Below the pieces are notes generated by a model that saw only the letters and a program-made list of their open reading frames with translations, ran no database searches and had not been told where the DNA came from. Shown in pieces: positions 54,571 to 64,000 of a DNA stretch of 64,000 nt. The DNA lies in NCBI GenBank assembly GCA_020161845.1, contig JAIUNK010000002.1, positions 186,001-250,000 of the forward strand, given 5' to 3'. The position numbers were made by a program, and so were the translations under genes. This DNA is from Actinomycetota bacterium. Lineage in GTDB: Bacteria > Actinomycetota > Actinomycetes > Actinomycetales > Dermatophilaceae. How positions within the stretch are numbered: position 1 is the stretch's first letter; each line of letters opens with the position of its first letter.

Positions 54571-54984
54571 TCACCCGGTGCGGTCGCTCCACACCCGCAG
54601 GGCCACATGGTGGGCGGCGCGCCGGAAGTCGTGATCGGTGGTGAGCAGCGTCAACCCGCGGCGCACGCAAAGCGCGGCGATGAGGGCGTCGACGGTGCCG
54701 AGCTGGACGCCGGCGCGCCGACAGGTGCCGCGTAGGTCGGCCGCCGTCACGTGATCCGCCCGTTCAGGCGAGATGTCGCTCAGAGCTGCGAATCGCCCGG
54801 CGATCTGGACCCGGACCCGAGCCGGCACGGCTCCCTGAAGGACCTCCTGCAGAATCAGTCCCGTCGTCGCCACGAGTTCTGGGCCGGCCAGCGCCGCTGC
54901 CAACTCACGGACTTCCGGAACATCAGCGGGCGAATCCCGGCGCAGCGCAAGCGACCACACGCAGGTGTCCACGAGGAGCGTCAC
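54571..54984 (-). CDS. vapC: VapC toxin (PIN-domain RNase), module 1
   Basis: PIN-domain toxins cut RNA with a Mg-binding acidic site. The 137-residue protein has Asp6 in LLVDTCVW, Glu in LILQEVLQG, Asp in GTVDALIAALC and Asp in LTTDHDF. The GTG at 54984 overlaps the stop of the upstream antitoxin gene (GTGA). In the Mycobacterium nomenclature it resembles VapCs with the DTCVW start. Part of a three-module cluster. Confidence 0.92.
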   Translation of the reverse strand: MTLLVDTCVWSLALRRDSPADVPEVRELAAALAGPELVATTGLILQEVLQGAVPARVRVQIAGRFAALSDISPERADHVTAADLRGTCRRAGVQLGTVDALIAALCVRRGLTLLTTDHDFRRAAHHVALRVWSDRTG

Positions 54985-55178
54985 CGGGAGCGCTCGGCCT
55001 TGTAGTCGTAGTCCTCGTCCCACTCGACAGTGCCCAGGAGATCGAGCACTTTGACCTGCTCGCGTCGGGCGATGTACTCCTCCAGGGCGCGGGTCACCGT
55101 GGCCTTCTTGGTCGTTTCGCCCCCGATGGCGAGCGCACGGTCGAGCAGGGCGGGGTCGATGGCGAGGTTGGTGGCCAT
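54981..55178 (-). CDS. vapB: VapB antitoxin, module 1
   Basis: The 65-residue product starts MATNLAIDPALLDRALAIG, then GGETTKKATVTRALEEYI, a VapB-family pattern with an N-terminal ribbon-helix-helix DNA-binding part, followed by a C-terminal toxin-binding tail LGTVEWDEDYDYK. I take ATG 55178: TATCAT lies six bases before it and an earlier ATG at 55193 lies in the promoter. It is probably leaderless and autoregulated through the TACACAT repeat upstream. Confidence 0.88.
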   Translation of the reverse strand: MATNLAIDPALLDRALAIGGETTKKATVTRALEEYIARREQVKVLDLLGTVEWDEDYDYKAERSR

Positions 55179-55184
55179 AGGACG

Positions 55185-55218
55185 ATGATACACATCTAGT
55201 TACACAGTCCAATGTGTA
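55185..55218 (-). promoter_or_regulatory. vapBC-1 promoter and operator
   Basis: On the minus strand TTGGAC (55212-55207) and TATCAT (55190-55185) are separated by 16 bases, and the -10 ends six bases before the vapB start. Inverted copies TACACAT (55189-55195) and ATGTGTA (55212-55218) bracket the promoter, so bound VapBC would block it. Confidence 0.65.
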
Positions 55219-55270
55219 GGATCTGAGCGCTAGCGGTCTGCCTGCAACGTGGGCACGCAGCACGCCGACC

Positions 55271-55303
55271 GTCTATACGGGGCGTATAGACGGCGGATAG
55301 ACT
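55271..55303 (+). promoter_or_regulatory. vapBC-2 operator and leaderless promoter
   Basis: A perfect palindrome, GTCTATACG-ggg-CGTATAGAC (55271-55291), is followed by TAGACT (55298-55303), a -10 that ends seven bases before ATG 55311. It is a typical autoregulatory operator for a toxin-antitoxin pair. Confidence 0.65.
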
Positions 55304-55310
55304 GGACGTC

Positions 55311-55580
55311 ATGGCGCTGAGCATCCGCAACAAGAACACCGAAGCCGCCGTACGTCGTCTCGCGGCGCGCACCGGCGTCGGCCTCACCGAGGCGATCGAC
55401 GACGCCGTGAGCCGCCGCCTGGCCGAACTGCAGGCCATCGACACGGACGACTCCTCGGAGGCCCTCGCGGCCCGCCGTGAACGCATGCGGCGCAGCCTCG
55501 ACAAGCTCTTGGCCGACAAAGACCCGACGTTGATCCTCACCGATGACGATCTCTACGACGAGGTCGGCCTCCCGAAGTGA
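55311..55580 (+). CDS. vapB: VapB-like antitoxin, module 2
   Basis: The 89-residue protein begins MALSIRNKNTEAAVRRLA, the Rv0623/PSK-type transcription-factor-like antitoxin start, followed by a C-terminal acidic toxin-binding end LTDDDLYDEVGLPK. It has no relation to the neighbouring antitoxin of module 1. The stop overlaps the vapC start as GTGA. The leaderless start follows TAGACT by seven bases. Confidence 0.9.
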   Translation: MALSIRNKNTEAAVRRLAARTGVGLTEAIDDAVSRRLAELQAIDTDDSSEALAARRERMRRSLDKLLADKDPTLILTDDDLYDEVGLPK

Positions 55581-55972
55581 TCGTCGACACCTCCGCGGTC
55601 GTGGCGATCGCCAAACGCGAGGGGACGGCTGCCCAGCTGCGCGATGCGCTTCTACGGCGCGCTCCGTCGCTGATGTCCGCGGTCGCATTCGTCGAGCTGT
55701 CGATCGTCCTGCGCGCGCAGTGGACCGGTCCCGAAATCGACGGCCTCCTCGAAGCGCTCGACGTCACGCCGGTCCCTGTCACCGTCGACCAAGCCCGGCT
55801 CGCGGCGCAGGCCTACCGCGACTACGGCAAGGGCTCCGGCTCCAAGGCGCGGCTCAACCTCGGCGACACCTTCTCCTACGCCCTGGCCAAGGACACCGGC
55901 CGCCCCCTGCTTTATGTCGGGAACGACTTCGCCCACACGGACGTCACCCCGGCGCTGGCTCGAGGGGATTGA
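55577..55972 (+). CDS. vapC: VapC toxin (PIN-domain RNase), module 2
   Basis: The 131-residue PIN protein shows Asp4 in MIVDTSAVVAI, Glu in VAFVELSIVL, Asp in LNLGDTFSYALAK and the last acidic position in YVGNDFAHTD. The KARLNLGD segment is the common form in VapCs paired with PSK-type antitoxins. The start is GTG 55577, overlapping the antitoxin stop. Its last 29 bases overlap the convergent vapC of module 3. Confidence 0.92.
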   Translation: MIVDTSAVVAIAKREGTAAQLRDALLRRAPSLMSAVAFVELSIVLRAQWTGPEIDGLLEALDVTPVPVTVDQARLAAQAYRDYGKGSGSKARLNLGDTFSYALAKDTGRPLLYVGNDFAHTDVTPALARGD

Positions 55973-56366
55973 CCAGCCGTACGCCGCGCAGCGTGGCGCC
56001 GCTGTCCAGGTCCTCGCTCCACAGTTCGGCGCACCCGGCCGCAGCGGCGGCCTCCACGATCATCGCGTCCCACCCGGACAGCTGATGCGCCTGCGCCGTC
56101 GCCAACGCGGCCAGTACCAGCGCGGCGTCCGCGGCCACGACGTCGAGCTGGGCGATCTGCGCGACGAGACTCCTGGCATGATCGGCACCGAGCGGCGGGA
56201 CCAGCTTGCGGGTCGCGACGGCATACAGCTCCAGGAGCACCTGGGTGCTCACCACGAACGTGTGCTGCGGATCGTCCAGGATGGCGCTCACCCGGGCTCG
56301 CTGGTCGGGATCCCCGGGATCGATGCGATACACCAGCAGATTCGTGTCCAGGAAGACCCTAGCCAC
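55944..56366 (-). CDS. vapC: VapC toxin (PIN-domain RNase), module 3
   Basis: The 140-residue PIN protein has Asp7 in VFLDTNLLVYRID, Glu in VLLELYAV, Asp in GWDAMIVEAA and the C-terminal WSEDLDSG. It is of the LDTNLLVY type. GTG 56366 overlaps the antitoxin stop by eight bases (GTGGCTAG). It overlaps the 3' end of vapC module 2. Confidence 0.9.
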   Translation of the reverse strand: MARVFLDTNLLVYRIDPGDPDQRARVSAILDDPQHTFVVSTQVLLELYAVATRKLVPPLGADHARSLVAQIAQLDVVAADAALVLAALATAQAHQLSGWDAMIVEAAAAAGCAELWSEDLDSGATLRGVRLVNPLEPAPG

Positions 56367-56595
56367 GGTGCAGCTCGTCGCGAGTCCACGAGCGGACGGG
56401 GCGCGGCTGCGCGCCCTGTGAACCGGCCTGCGCGATCTGGGCAGCCGCCGCGAAGACCATCGAGGCATCGGGCGCGTCGGCGTACTGCCGCAAGACCTCC
56501 GCGAGATAGGCGTTGACCGATTCGTTGCGCTGCAGCGCCCGGATCCGCGCTCGCCGCAGCACGTCTGCGTCCACGCTGATCGTCAGGTTGGTCAT
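56359..56595 (-). CDS. vapB: CopG/RHH-type antitoxin, module 3
   Basis: The 78-residue protein has the ribbon-helix-helix MTNLTISVDADVLRRARIRA, then QRNESVNAYLAEVLRQYA, a DNA-binding and dimer part, and a C-terminal toxin-binding segment ending SWTRDELHRG. ATG 56595 follows TAGCCT by five bases. Its upstream palindrome (56610-56640) overlaps the end of the adjacent membrane-protein gene. Confidence 0.88.
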   Translation of the reverse strand: MTNLTISVDADVLRRARIRALQRNESVNAYLAEVLRQYADAPDASMVFAAAAQIAQAGSQGAQPRPVRSWTRDELHRG

Positions 56596-56598
56596 GCT

Positions 56599-57120
56599 TC
56601 AGGCTAGCACTCGTGGAGCACGACTTCCGTGCTCCACGAGACCCGGACGACCCTCGGCGACGGTGGCGCGGACCAGCGGAACGGCCGTCGCACTGCCCAG
56701 CAGCGCGCCGCCCGCCGCGACGGCCGCGTGCGGGGCGTAGTCGGCCAGGACCGCGCGGTTCGTCAGGGCCCAGCGCAGGAAGTCGACCCGACTCATGCGC
56801 AGCAGCTCGGGACCGAAGAGGTCGAAGGCGTGCCAGGCGTCGACCAGCACGAGCAGGCCCAGGCACGCGAGCGTTCCGGCCACGATCAGCATGATCAGCG
56901 GCGCCACGCCCCGCTGGAGGCGACCGCCCGAGGCCACGGCGTACGCCCGGGCCGCCGCCGCGGCCATCAGCACCGTCGCGCCCGAGGCCACCAGGCCGTA
57001 TCCCGACAGCGCCACCGCCAACACCAGACCGGCCGCCACGGCGACCCCGGCGGCGCACAGCCCGAGGCCGACCTGCTCCGCCGGCATCGGCCGACGCCGA
57101 CTGACTGGACGCACGCCCAT
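56599..57120 (-). CDS. Small integral membrane protein of unknown function
   Basis: The 173-residue protein has four predicted membrane segments (around residues 15-35, 40-55, 70-95 and 125-145) and a short loop, AWHAFDLFGPELLRMSRVDF, with an Arg/Asp pair. I recognise no family. It ends just before the antitoxin start, and its last codons contain the 31-bp palindrome. I take ATG 57120, after a G-rich stretch GGGGGGA; a GTG one codon earlier is possible. Confidence 0.7.
   Translation of the reverse strand: MGVRPVSRRRPMPAEQVGLGLCAAGVAVAAGLVLAVALSGYGLVASGATVLMAAAAARAYAVASGGRLQRGVAPLIMLIVAGTLACLGLLVLVDAWHAFDLFGPELLRMSRVDFLRWALTNRAVLADYAPHAAVAAGGALLGSATAVPLVRATVAEGRPGLVEHGSRAPRVLA
56610..56640. 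promoter_or_regulatory. 31-bp perfect inverted repeat: vapB-3 operator and/or terminator
   Basis: Two 13-base perfect arms (CTCGTGGAGCACG and its exact complement) flank a 5-base spacer. It starts 15 bases before the antitoxin ATG, as an operator would, and also lies within the last 14 codons of the upstream same-strand membrane-protein gene, where it could form an mRNA hairpin. Confidence 0.7.
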
Positions 57121-57264
57121 CACCCGTCCCCCCACTGCTCCCCTGGCCCGCGCGCGGGCCCTCCCCAGGACCAGCACCCCTCGGCCAGGGTACGGGCTCG
57201 CCGACCACCCCGCCGGGTGGTTTCGGATCGACGGGCCGGACCGACGGGCCGGAGCGCCGGGAGT

Positions 57265-57710
57265 TCAGCTGCTGCCGGGGTCCACGTCGCCGTCGAGGTA
57301 CATCCAGCGGCCACCCCGTCGCACGAACCGGCTCGCCTCGATCAGGACATGGCGGCTGCCGTCGATCCCGCGGGAGAGCGCCCGGTAGCGCACCATCCCC
57401 TCGGTCGCTTCGGGCCCGCCGCTCTCGACGGCGAGAATCTGCAGGCCGGTCCAGGCATGCCCGGGGGTCAGCTGCAGCGACTCGGGCCGGGTCCGCGGGT
57501 GCCAGGTGCGCAGCAGGTAGTCCTCGGCGCCGATCGCGAAGGCGGTGTACCGCGACCGCATCAGGGCTTGCGCGTTTGGTGCCGGCTCGCCACCGTGCCA
57601 CCGTCCGCAGCAGGCTTGGTACGTCGTCCCGGGGCTCGGGTATCCGCCGCAGGGGCAGACGTCGTCCGCCGCCGCGGGCAGCGCGCCGAACGCACCCCCC
57701 GAGCTCCGGC

Positions 57711-57714
<4 letters not shown>
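57265..57714 (-). CDS. YchJ-like protein with SEC-C zinc motif (UPF0225)
   Basis: The 149-residue protein has the zinc-binding SEC-C signature CPCGG..YPSPGTTYQACCGRWH, then SRYTAFAIGAEDYLLRTWHP, the YchJ middle, and FVRRGGRWMYLDGD at the end. Function is unknown; YchJ is thought to be a metal-binding NTF2-like protein. The start is GTG 57714, overlapping the Nudix stop as GTGA. Longer in-frame upstream sequence would run through the 18-bp repeats and encode a Gly-rich FGG tract; I reject it. Confidence 0.88.
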
Positions 57715-60322
<2,608 letters not shown>

Positions 60323-60336
60323 TCAGCCGGCCCGGT

Positions 60337-62073
60337 TCAGCTGCCGGCCCGGGACCTGGCCTGGGTCCGCAGTTCGCGGGCGTGCTCGATGGCCACTTCA
60401 CTGTGCGCCCCGGCCATCATCCGGGCCAGCTCGACGAGTCGCTCATGGTCGTCCAGGACCGTCACGCCGCTGGCGGTGACGTGGCCGTCGCTGCTCTTGT
60501 CGATCAGCAGGTGCCGATCGGCATAGGCGGCCACCTGCGGCACGTGGGTCACCACCAGGACCTGAGCGCGGGTGGCCAGCCGGGCCAGGCGCGCCCCGAC
60601 GTCCAGGGCGGCCCGGCCGCCGACGCCGGCGTCGACCTCATCGAAGACGAAGGTCGGAACATCGCCGGCGGCACCCCCGGTGACGACCTCGAGCGCGAGC
60701 ATCACCCGCGACAGCTCCCCGCCGCTGGCCGCCTTGGCGACGCTGCGGGCCGGGGCTCCCGGATTGGCCGCGAGCCGGATCTCCACGGCGTCGATCCCAT
60801 GCGGGCCGAACCGCACCCGCGTCCCGTCGGGCAGCGGCAGTCCGTCCGGATCCTGCTCGCGGTCGACGGCGACCTCGATCCGGGCTCGCCCCATCGCCAG
60901 GTGGGCCAGCTCCGCGGTCACGGCCTTGGCCAATCGCCCGGCCGCCTTCTCCCGCGCCCGACTCAACACCGTCGCGGCCGCCACCAGCTCGCCCTGCACG
61001 CGCACGGCCTGGGCCCGCAACGCGATGACGCGGTCGTGGGCCCCCTCCAATTCGTCCAGGCGCGCGGCGGCCCGCTGCCCCCAGTCGAGCACCGCATCGA
61101 TCGTGTCCCCGTAGCTGCGCGTCAGCCGGGTCAGTTCGGCGCGGCGTTCCTGCACCACGGCCAGCCGGGCCGGATCGCTGTCGATCCGGTCCAGATAGGC
61201 CGCCAGGTCCGCCCCGAGATCCCCCGCGAGATAGGCCAGTTCGGCGGCTCGGCGGCCGAGGTCGGCCAGCTCGGCGTCGTGGTCCGCCGATCCGCTCAGC
61301 GCCCCGCGGGCTGCGGTCAGCAACCCCGCCGCTCCCCCGACCGAACCCGGCTCGTCGGTGCCCAGCAGCGCGTCGTGCGCGGCTCCCGCCGCCGCGCGCA
61401 GCGCGTCGCTGTGCGAGAGCCGCTCGTCCTCGGCGCGCAGGTCCTCATCCTCCCCGGGGCGGGGATCGACCCGTTCGAGTTCCGTCAGTCCGCCCCGCAG
61501 CACCTCGATCTCGACGGCCCGGTCGCGGGCCAGCTCGGTGGTACGCCGCAGCTCCGCCTGCACCTGCGCCAACGCGCGATAGGCGGACTCGTACGCCGCG
61601 GCCGCCGTGGCGAGCGCCGCGCCGCCGTACCCGTCGAGCACGACCCGGTGCTGTTCCGGTTGCCGCAGCCGCCACTGGTCCGCCTGCCCGTGGACGGCGA
61701 CGAGCAGCTCGCCGAGCTCACCCAGCACCCCGATCGGAGCCTGCCGCCCGCCCACGTGGGCTCGGCTGCGCCCCTGCTCGGAGACCGTCCGGACCAGGAT
61801 CAGCTCCGGGGAGTCATCGGCGCCGGCGTCGGCGGCGCGGTCCCTGGCCGGATGATCCGGCGGCAGCTCGACGATCCCCTCGACGAGCGCCTGACGCGCC
61901 CCGTGGCGGATCATCCCTGCGTCGCCGCGGGCGCCGAACAGCAGACCCAGGCCGGAGATGATCATCGTCTTCCCCGCGCCGGTCTCGCCGGTCAGGACAT
62001 TGAGCCCCTCGGACAGCTCCAGCACGGCGTCGTCGATCACGCCCAGTCCCTGGATCCGGATCTGGCGCAGCAT
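60337..62073 (-). CDS. recN: DNA repair protein RecN
   Basis: RecN is an SMC-like ATPase acting early in double-strand break repair. The 578-residue protein has Walker A TGETGAGKT (29-36), a coiled-coil middle (about 150-360), signature ASGGELSRVMLALEV, Walker B PTFVFDEVDAGVGG and VVTHVPQVAAYADRH. I choose ATG 62073 (MLRQIRIQGLGVIDD); TACCCT ends six bases before it. Order tlyA-nadK-recN is conserved in Actinobacteria. Confidence 0.96.
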   Translation of the reverse strand: MLRQIRIQGLGVIDDAVLELSEGLNVLTGETGAGKTMIISGLGLLFGARGDAGMIRHGARQALVEGIVELPPDHPARDRAADAGADDSPELILVRTVSEQGRSRAHVGGRQAPIGVLGELGELLVAVHGQADQWRLRQPEQHRVVLDGYGGAALATAAAAYESAYRALAQVQAELRRTTELARDRAVEIEVLRGGLTELERVDPRPGEDEDLRAEDERLSHSDALRAAAGAAHDALLGTDEPGSVGGAAGLLTAARGALSGSADHDAELADLGRRAAELAYLAGDLGADLAAYLDRIDSDPARLAVVQERRAELTRLTRSYGDTIDAVLDWGQRAAARLDELEGAHDRVIALRAQAVRVQGELVAAATVLSRAREKAAGRLAKAVTAELAHLAMGRARIEVAVDREQDPDGLPLPDGTRVRFGPHGIDAVEIRLAANPGAPARSVAKAASGGELSRVMLALEVVTGGAAGDVPTFVFDEVDAGVGGRAALDVGARLARLATRAQVLVVTHVPQVAAYADRHLLIDKSSDGHVTASGVTVLDDHERLVELARMMAGAHSEVAIEHARELRTQARSRAGS

Positions 62074-62166
62074 GACCTCAGGGTAGGCGGCGATCCCGAC
62101 AACGCTGGTGCCCCCGGGTCGGGACACCCCGCGCCGTGCCGTGCTCGCCCGATTCCCGGCAGAGAG

Positions 62167-63168
62167 CTACCAGAGCTGACCGACCCGGCCGTCGAGGTCA
62201 GGTGTGCCGGTCGGGCGGACCGGCTCGAGACCGTCCTGCGCCGACCTGTCCCCGACCGTGGTCGCCTCCGCGACAGGGCTGCCGCGCCAGCCGTGCACGG
62301 GCAGGGCGAACTTGTTCACCAGGCGATCGGTGAACGCCTCGGAGGCGAGTTGCGCCAGCAGCACGGGGGTCGCGCTGCGCGTCACCTCGATCCGCGCCGA
62401 ACCCGGCAGGTCCAGCGGGCGTTGCCCATCGCACCACATCACGCCGCGGCCCTCGGTACCGGCCACCAACTCCACCGCGATCCGCGAGTCCGGGCTGACC
62501 ACCACCGGCCGGGCGAACAGCGCGTGCGCCGAGATGGGGACCAGCAGGAGGGCCTCGACGTCGGGCCAGACGACGGGCCCACCGGCGGAGAACGCGTACG
62601 CCGTGCTGCCGGTCGGGGTCGCCACGATGACCCCGTCACCGGCCCAACTCGACAGCGGACGCCCGTCGATCTCGAGAATCAGCTCCAGCATGCGCTCCCG
62701 CGAGGCCTTCTCGACCGTCACCTCGTTGAGCGCCCAGCGGCGGGCGATCTCCACCCCACCATCGCGGGCCACCACGTCGAGGGCGACCCGCTCCTGCACG
62801 GCGTAGTCGGCGTCGAGGATCTGCTGTGCGGTGTCCCCCAGCTCGTCCTGCTCCGCCTGGGCGAGGAAGCCGACGTGGCCGAAGTTCACCCCCAGGACCG
62901 GCACCCCCGAGCCGCGCACCATGTCGGCGGCCCGCAGGATCGTCCCGTCGCCACCCAGCACGCAGACGACCTCGGCGCCGTCCGCGGGACGATCCGGATC
63001 GGCGGCGACGACGCCGCGCACGTCGCCGGCCTCCAGGGCCTCGATGTCCTCCGGCAGCATCGCCACGTGCAGGCCGGCCCGTCCGAAGAGCACCGCCAGA
63101 TCCCGGGTGTGCCGTCGCAGCGCGGCCCGAGTGGCGTTCGTGACGAGCAGGATCCTGCGGGTCATCAT
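62167..63168 (-). CDS. nadK: NAD kinase
   Basis: NadK phosphorylates NAD to NADP. The 333-residue protein has the catalytic LGGDGTILRAAD (GGDG motif), GVNFGHVGFLAQ, the conserved NEVTVEK and TPTGSTAYAFSAGGP. The last 40 residues are a low-conservation tail. ATG 63168 overlaps the tlyA stop (ATGATGA). NadK, RecN and TlyA are an old actinobacterial cluster. Confidence 0.96.
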   Translation of the reverse strand: MMTRRILLVTNATRAALRRHTRDLAVLFGRAGLHVAMLPEDIEALEAGDVRGVVAADPDRPADGAEVVCVLGGDGTILRAADMVRGSGVPVLGVNFGHVGFLAQAEQDELGDTAQQILDADYAVQERVALDVVARDGGVEIARRWALNEVTVEKASRERMLELILEIDGRPLSSWAGDGVIVATPTGSTAYAFSAGGPVVWPDVEALLLVPISAHALFARPVVVSPDSRIAVELVAGTEGRGVMWCDGQRPLDLPGSARIEVTRSATPVLLAQLASEAFTDRLVNKFALPVHGWRGSPVAEATTVGDRSAQDGLEPVRPTGTPDLDGRVGQLW

Positions 63169-63983
63169 CGTCCTTCAAAGGTTCGTACGGCGTCCGCGGC
63201 GGCCGCCTCGTCGTCGGTCAGGGCGAGATCCGCTCGCCTCGTGACCCACCCTAGGTACTCGTGGTTGCCCGTGCTGCCGGGCACGCCCGTCGGGACAACC
63301 GCGCGGGGAGCCAGGCCGGCCGCGCGGCAGGCCGCCAGTACGCCGGCGACGGCCGACACCCGATCGGCCGGATTCTTGACGACCCCATTCTTGCCCAGCC
63401 GTCCGCGGCCCACCTCGAATTGCGGTTTCACGAGCAGCACGGCCTGGCCGTCTGGGCCGATCTGCGCGGCGATCTCCGGCACGACCAGCCGCAACGAGAT
63501 GAAGCTGAGGTCGGCGACGACGGCGTCGAAGGGGCCGCCCAGCGCGGTCGCCTCGACGCCCCTGATCGAGACCCCGCTGACCTCCTCCACCCGCGGATCG
63601 GCGCGCAGCGTCGGCGCCAGCTGATCGTGACCCACATCGAGTGCGACCACCCGGGCCGCGCCCCGCTCCAGCATCACCTGGGTGAATCCGCCCGTGCAGG
63701 CCCCGACGTCGAGACAGTGCCGGCCCGCGACCGTCCACGGGGCCGGGTCCACCGCGCCGAAGACCTCGAAGGCCACCAGCAGCTTGTGGGCGGCGCGGCC
63801 CACCCAGCCGGCCGGCCTGTGGGTGAGTTCGAGGCGGGTATCAGCGTCGACCAGCTGCGCCGGCCGGTGGGCCAGCAGGCCGTCCACGAGCACCGCCCCG
63901 GCCCGGATCAGCTCGGTCGCGGCCCCGCGCGATCGCGCCAGCCCTCGAGCCACCAGCGCGGCATCGAGCCGCTGCCGCGTCAT
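63165..63983 (-). CDS. tlyA: TlyA-family rRNA 2'-O-methyltransferase / hemolysin-like protein
   Basis: TlyA methylates 16S and 23S rRNA in mycobacteria and affects capreomycin sensitivity. The 272-residue protein has an N-terminal S4 RNA-binding domain (RLDAALVARGLARSRGAATELI), a linker and an FtsJ-like methyltransferase with LDVGACTGGFTQVMLERGA, ADLSFIS and KPQFEVGRG. ATG 63983 has GGGGAGG upstream. Only 17 bases of window remain beyond it. Confidence 0.95.
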   Translation of the reverse strand: MTRQRLDAALVARGLARSRGAATELIRAGAVLVDGLLAHRPAQLVDADTRLELTHRPAGWVGRAAHKLLVAFEVFGAVDPAPWTVAGRHCLDVGACTGGFTQVMLERGAARVVALDVGHDQLAPTLRADPRVEEVSGVSIRGVEATALGGPFDAVVADLSFISLRLVVPEIAAQIGPDGQAVLLVKPQFEVGRGRLGKNGVVKNPADRVSAVAGVLAACRAAGLAPRAVVPTGVPGSTGNHEYLGWVTRRADLALTDDEAAAADAVRTFEGR

Positions 63984-64000
63984 GCCTCCCCGGACAGGCG

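Overview
The window is a high-GC (roughly 70 % or more) actinobacterial chromosome segment. Its gene order is the one seen in Micrococcales and related Actinobacteria: tlyA-nadK-recN-pyrG-nudix, aspS, rarA, alaS-ruvX-mltG-aroE-aroC-aroK-aroB, efp-nusB and pyrR-pyrB-pyrC-carA-carB. I cannot name the genus. Many start codons lie only 6-8 bases after a TANNNT hexamer, which fits the leaderless mRNAs common in Actinobacteria. I saw no tRNA, rRNA, insertion sequence, prophage or CRISPR array.

Layout. 1-8.8 kb (minus): the de novo pyrimidine operon, opened by pyrR with a PyrR-binding RNA element over its ribosome binding site. Nearly every junction is a translationally coupled overlap. Two unexpected genes sit in the chain: a 28-residue ORF between pyrB and pyrC, and a P-loop ATPase with no visible Walker B half between carA and carB. 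8.9-11.4 kb: a lipoprotein and two-component operon (minus). 11.6-14.0 kb: two paralogous secreted proteins with sortase-like tails (the first frameshifted), a class F sortase and a small protein. 14.0-16.6 kb: an orphan adenylation-carrier-thioesterase enzyme (minus). 16.9-18.6 kb: pgi. 18.7-22.9 kb: a sigma-factor / CHAT-protease module. 23.1-24.5 kb: a thiosulfate uptake pair (YeeE/TsuA and a TusA-like protein) behind a palindromic operator. 24.5-25.7 kb: nusB and efp. 25.8-31.5 kb: an orphan peptide-binding lipoprotein, an ABC exporter and a DesK/NarL-type two-component pair. 31.5-41.2 kb: an S10 peptidase, the shikimate genes, mltG, ruvX and alaS. 41.6-47.5 kb: a complete oppABCDF peptide transporter. 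47.5-54.4 kb: rarA, two acetyltransferases, a DUF480-methyltransferase fusion, a HAD hydrolase and aspS. 54.6-56.6 kb: three adjacent VapBC toxin-antitoxin modules. 56.6-64 kb: a membrane protein, a YchJ-like protein, a Nudix hydrolase, pyrG, recN, nadK and tlyA.

How it fits together. Core nucleotide, aromatic amino-acid and translation genes form dense minus-strand operons. Accessory blocks are inserted between them, above all the 9-24.5 kb block that separates nusB from pyrR. The most unusual candidate system is the module at 18.7-22.9 kb: a putative ECF-type promoter, a 61-residue protein, a sigma-70-family factor, a 165-residue anti-sigma-like protein and a TPR-CHAT protease with an intact His/Cys dyad. 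These are transcribed together, and I propose proteolytic control of the sigma factor.
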